Assembly (NCBI GenBank): GCA_947176605.1
Contig: CAMWRH010000011.1
Span: forward strand, 1 to 58,368
Reading direction: 5' to 3'
DNA: 58,368 bases
Source: an uncultured Porphyromonadaceae bacterium
Lineage (GTDB): Bacteria > Bacteroidota > Bacteroidia > Bacteroidales > Muribaculaceae
Shown here: in pieces, positions 58,241 through 58,368 of the stretch
How positions within the stretch are numbered: the first letter of the stretch is position 1
Layout: the number at the start of each line of letters is the position of its first letter
Made by a program: the position numbers and the translations under genes
Notes under the pieces: model-generated
The model's database searches: none
What the model saw: only the letters and a program-made list of their open reading frames with translations
Told to the model about the DNA's origin: nothing

Positions 58241-58368
58241 GCAAAGCCCCTTGCAGCCGAGATGCCGGTCAGAGCAAAAGCCTCGCTTGCGGCTCAGATT
58301 GTCCGTCAGCGCAAAAGCCCCTTGCAGCCGAGATGCCGGTCAGAGCAAAAGCCTCGCTTGCGGCTCAG
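58241..58368. repeat. GC-rich tandem repeat, about 70-bp period, running off the window
   Basis: The stretch 58241-58297 recurs at 58311-58368 with one inserted A. Each unit itself holds two diverged halves of about 35 bases, both starting GCAAAAGCC. The array continues past the window edge. No reading frame in it is supported. Confidence 0.85.

Overview
The window looks like chromosome from a gut-type member of the order Bacteroidales, most likely a Muribaculaceae-like lineage. The evidence is two SusC/SusD pairs, secreted proteins ending in type IX secretion-like sorting modules, SPOR and coiled-coil lipoproteins, a DUF6048-type protein, and many promoters of the Bacteroidetes form (TTG or TTTG, 18-20 bases, TAnnTTTG). 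Shine-Dalgarno sequences are weak throughout. The lineage is an inference from gene content; no rRNA is present. There is no CRISPR array and no intact mobile element, only the tail of a transposase at the left edge.

Layout. 1-3.8 kb: transposase scar, a small membrane protein with a split threonine/serine (or dicarboxylate) exporter, a LysR regulator, a decayed glutamine amidotransferase fragment and a ZIP metal transporter. 4-10.1 kb (minus strand): a response regulator/histidine kinase pair, then an MgtA-type Mg2+ P-type ATPase, then a porin-like barrel. The mgtA promoter carries four heptamers spaced exactly 11 bp apart, the expected pattern for an OmpR-family regulator such as the one encoded next to it. 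10.2-16.4 kb: a polysaccharide-utilisation-type operon, esterase-SusC-SusD. 16.6-19.0 kb: pabA diverging from pabB-pabC (p-aminobenzoate for folate). 19.2-25.8 kb: a six-hairpin-type glycosidase and two secreted proteins. 26-28.3 kb: a B12-binding radical SAM protein with a glycosyltransferase. 28.5-33.9 kb: metX-hom (methionine), bioB (biotin), a membrane glycosyltransferase and a DUF6048-like protein. 34-42.5 kb: a secreted Ntn hydrolase of the bile-salt-hydrolase/penicillin-acylase family, a secreted protein and a second SusC/SusD pair. 43-49.4 kb: envelope proteins, rsmI, an acidic protein, dacB and an AI-2E-type transporter. 49.5-57.8 kb: two cation/proton antiporters, an MgtC-like protein, lipoproteins, a TatD hydrolase and a polyprenyl synthase. 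The window ends with tRNA-Ser(GGA), a terminator and a GC-rich tandem repeat that runs off the edge.

The most unusual content is non-coding. There are three arrays of a telomere-like heptamer (YTTTAGG), two of them just upstream of operon starts. Four 28-bp repeats with GATATC cores lie upstream of the Ntn hydrolase. A 274-bp exact-looking tandem duplication doubles the promoter of the second susC. A 63-bp duplication copies the last codons of the Ntn hydrolase. A loopless 42-bp palindrome separates two convergent genes. No feature here proves a wholly new system. The strongest testable proposal is a PhoPQ-like Mg2+ circuit made of the two-component pair, the 11-bp operator array and mgtA.
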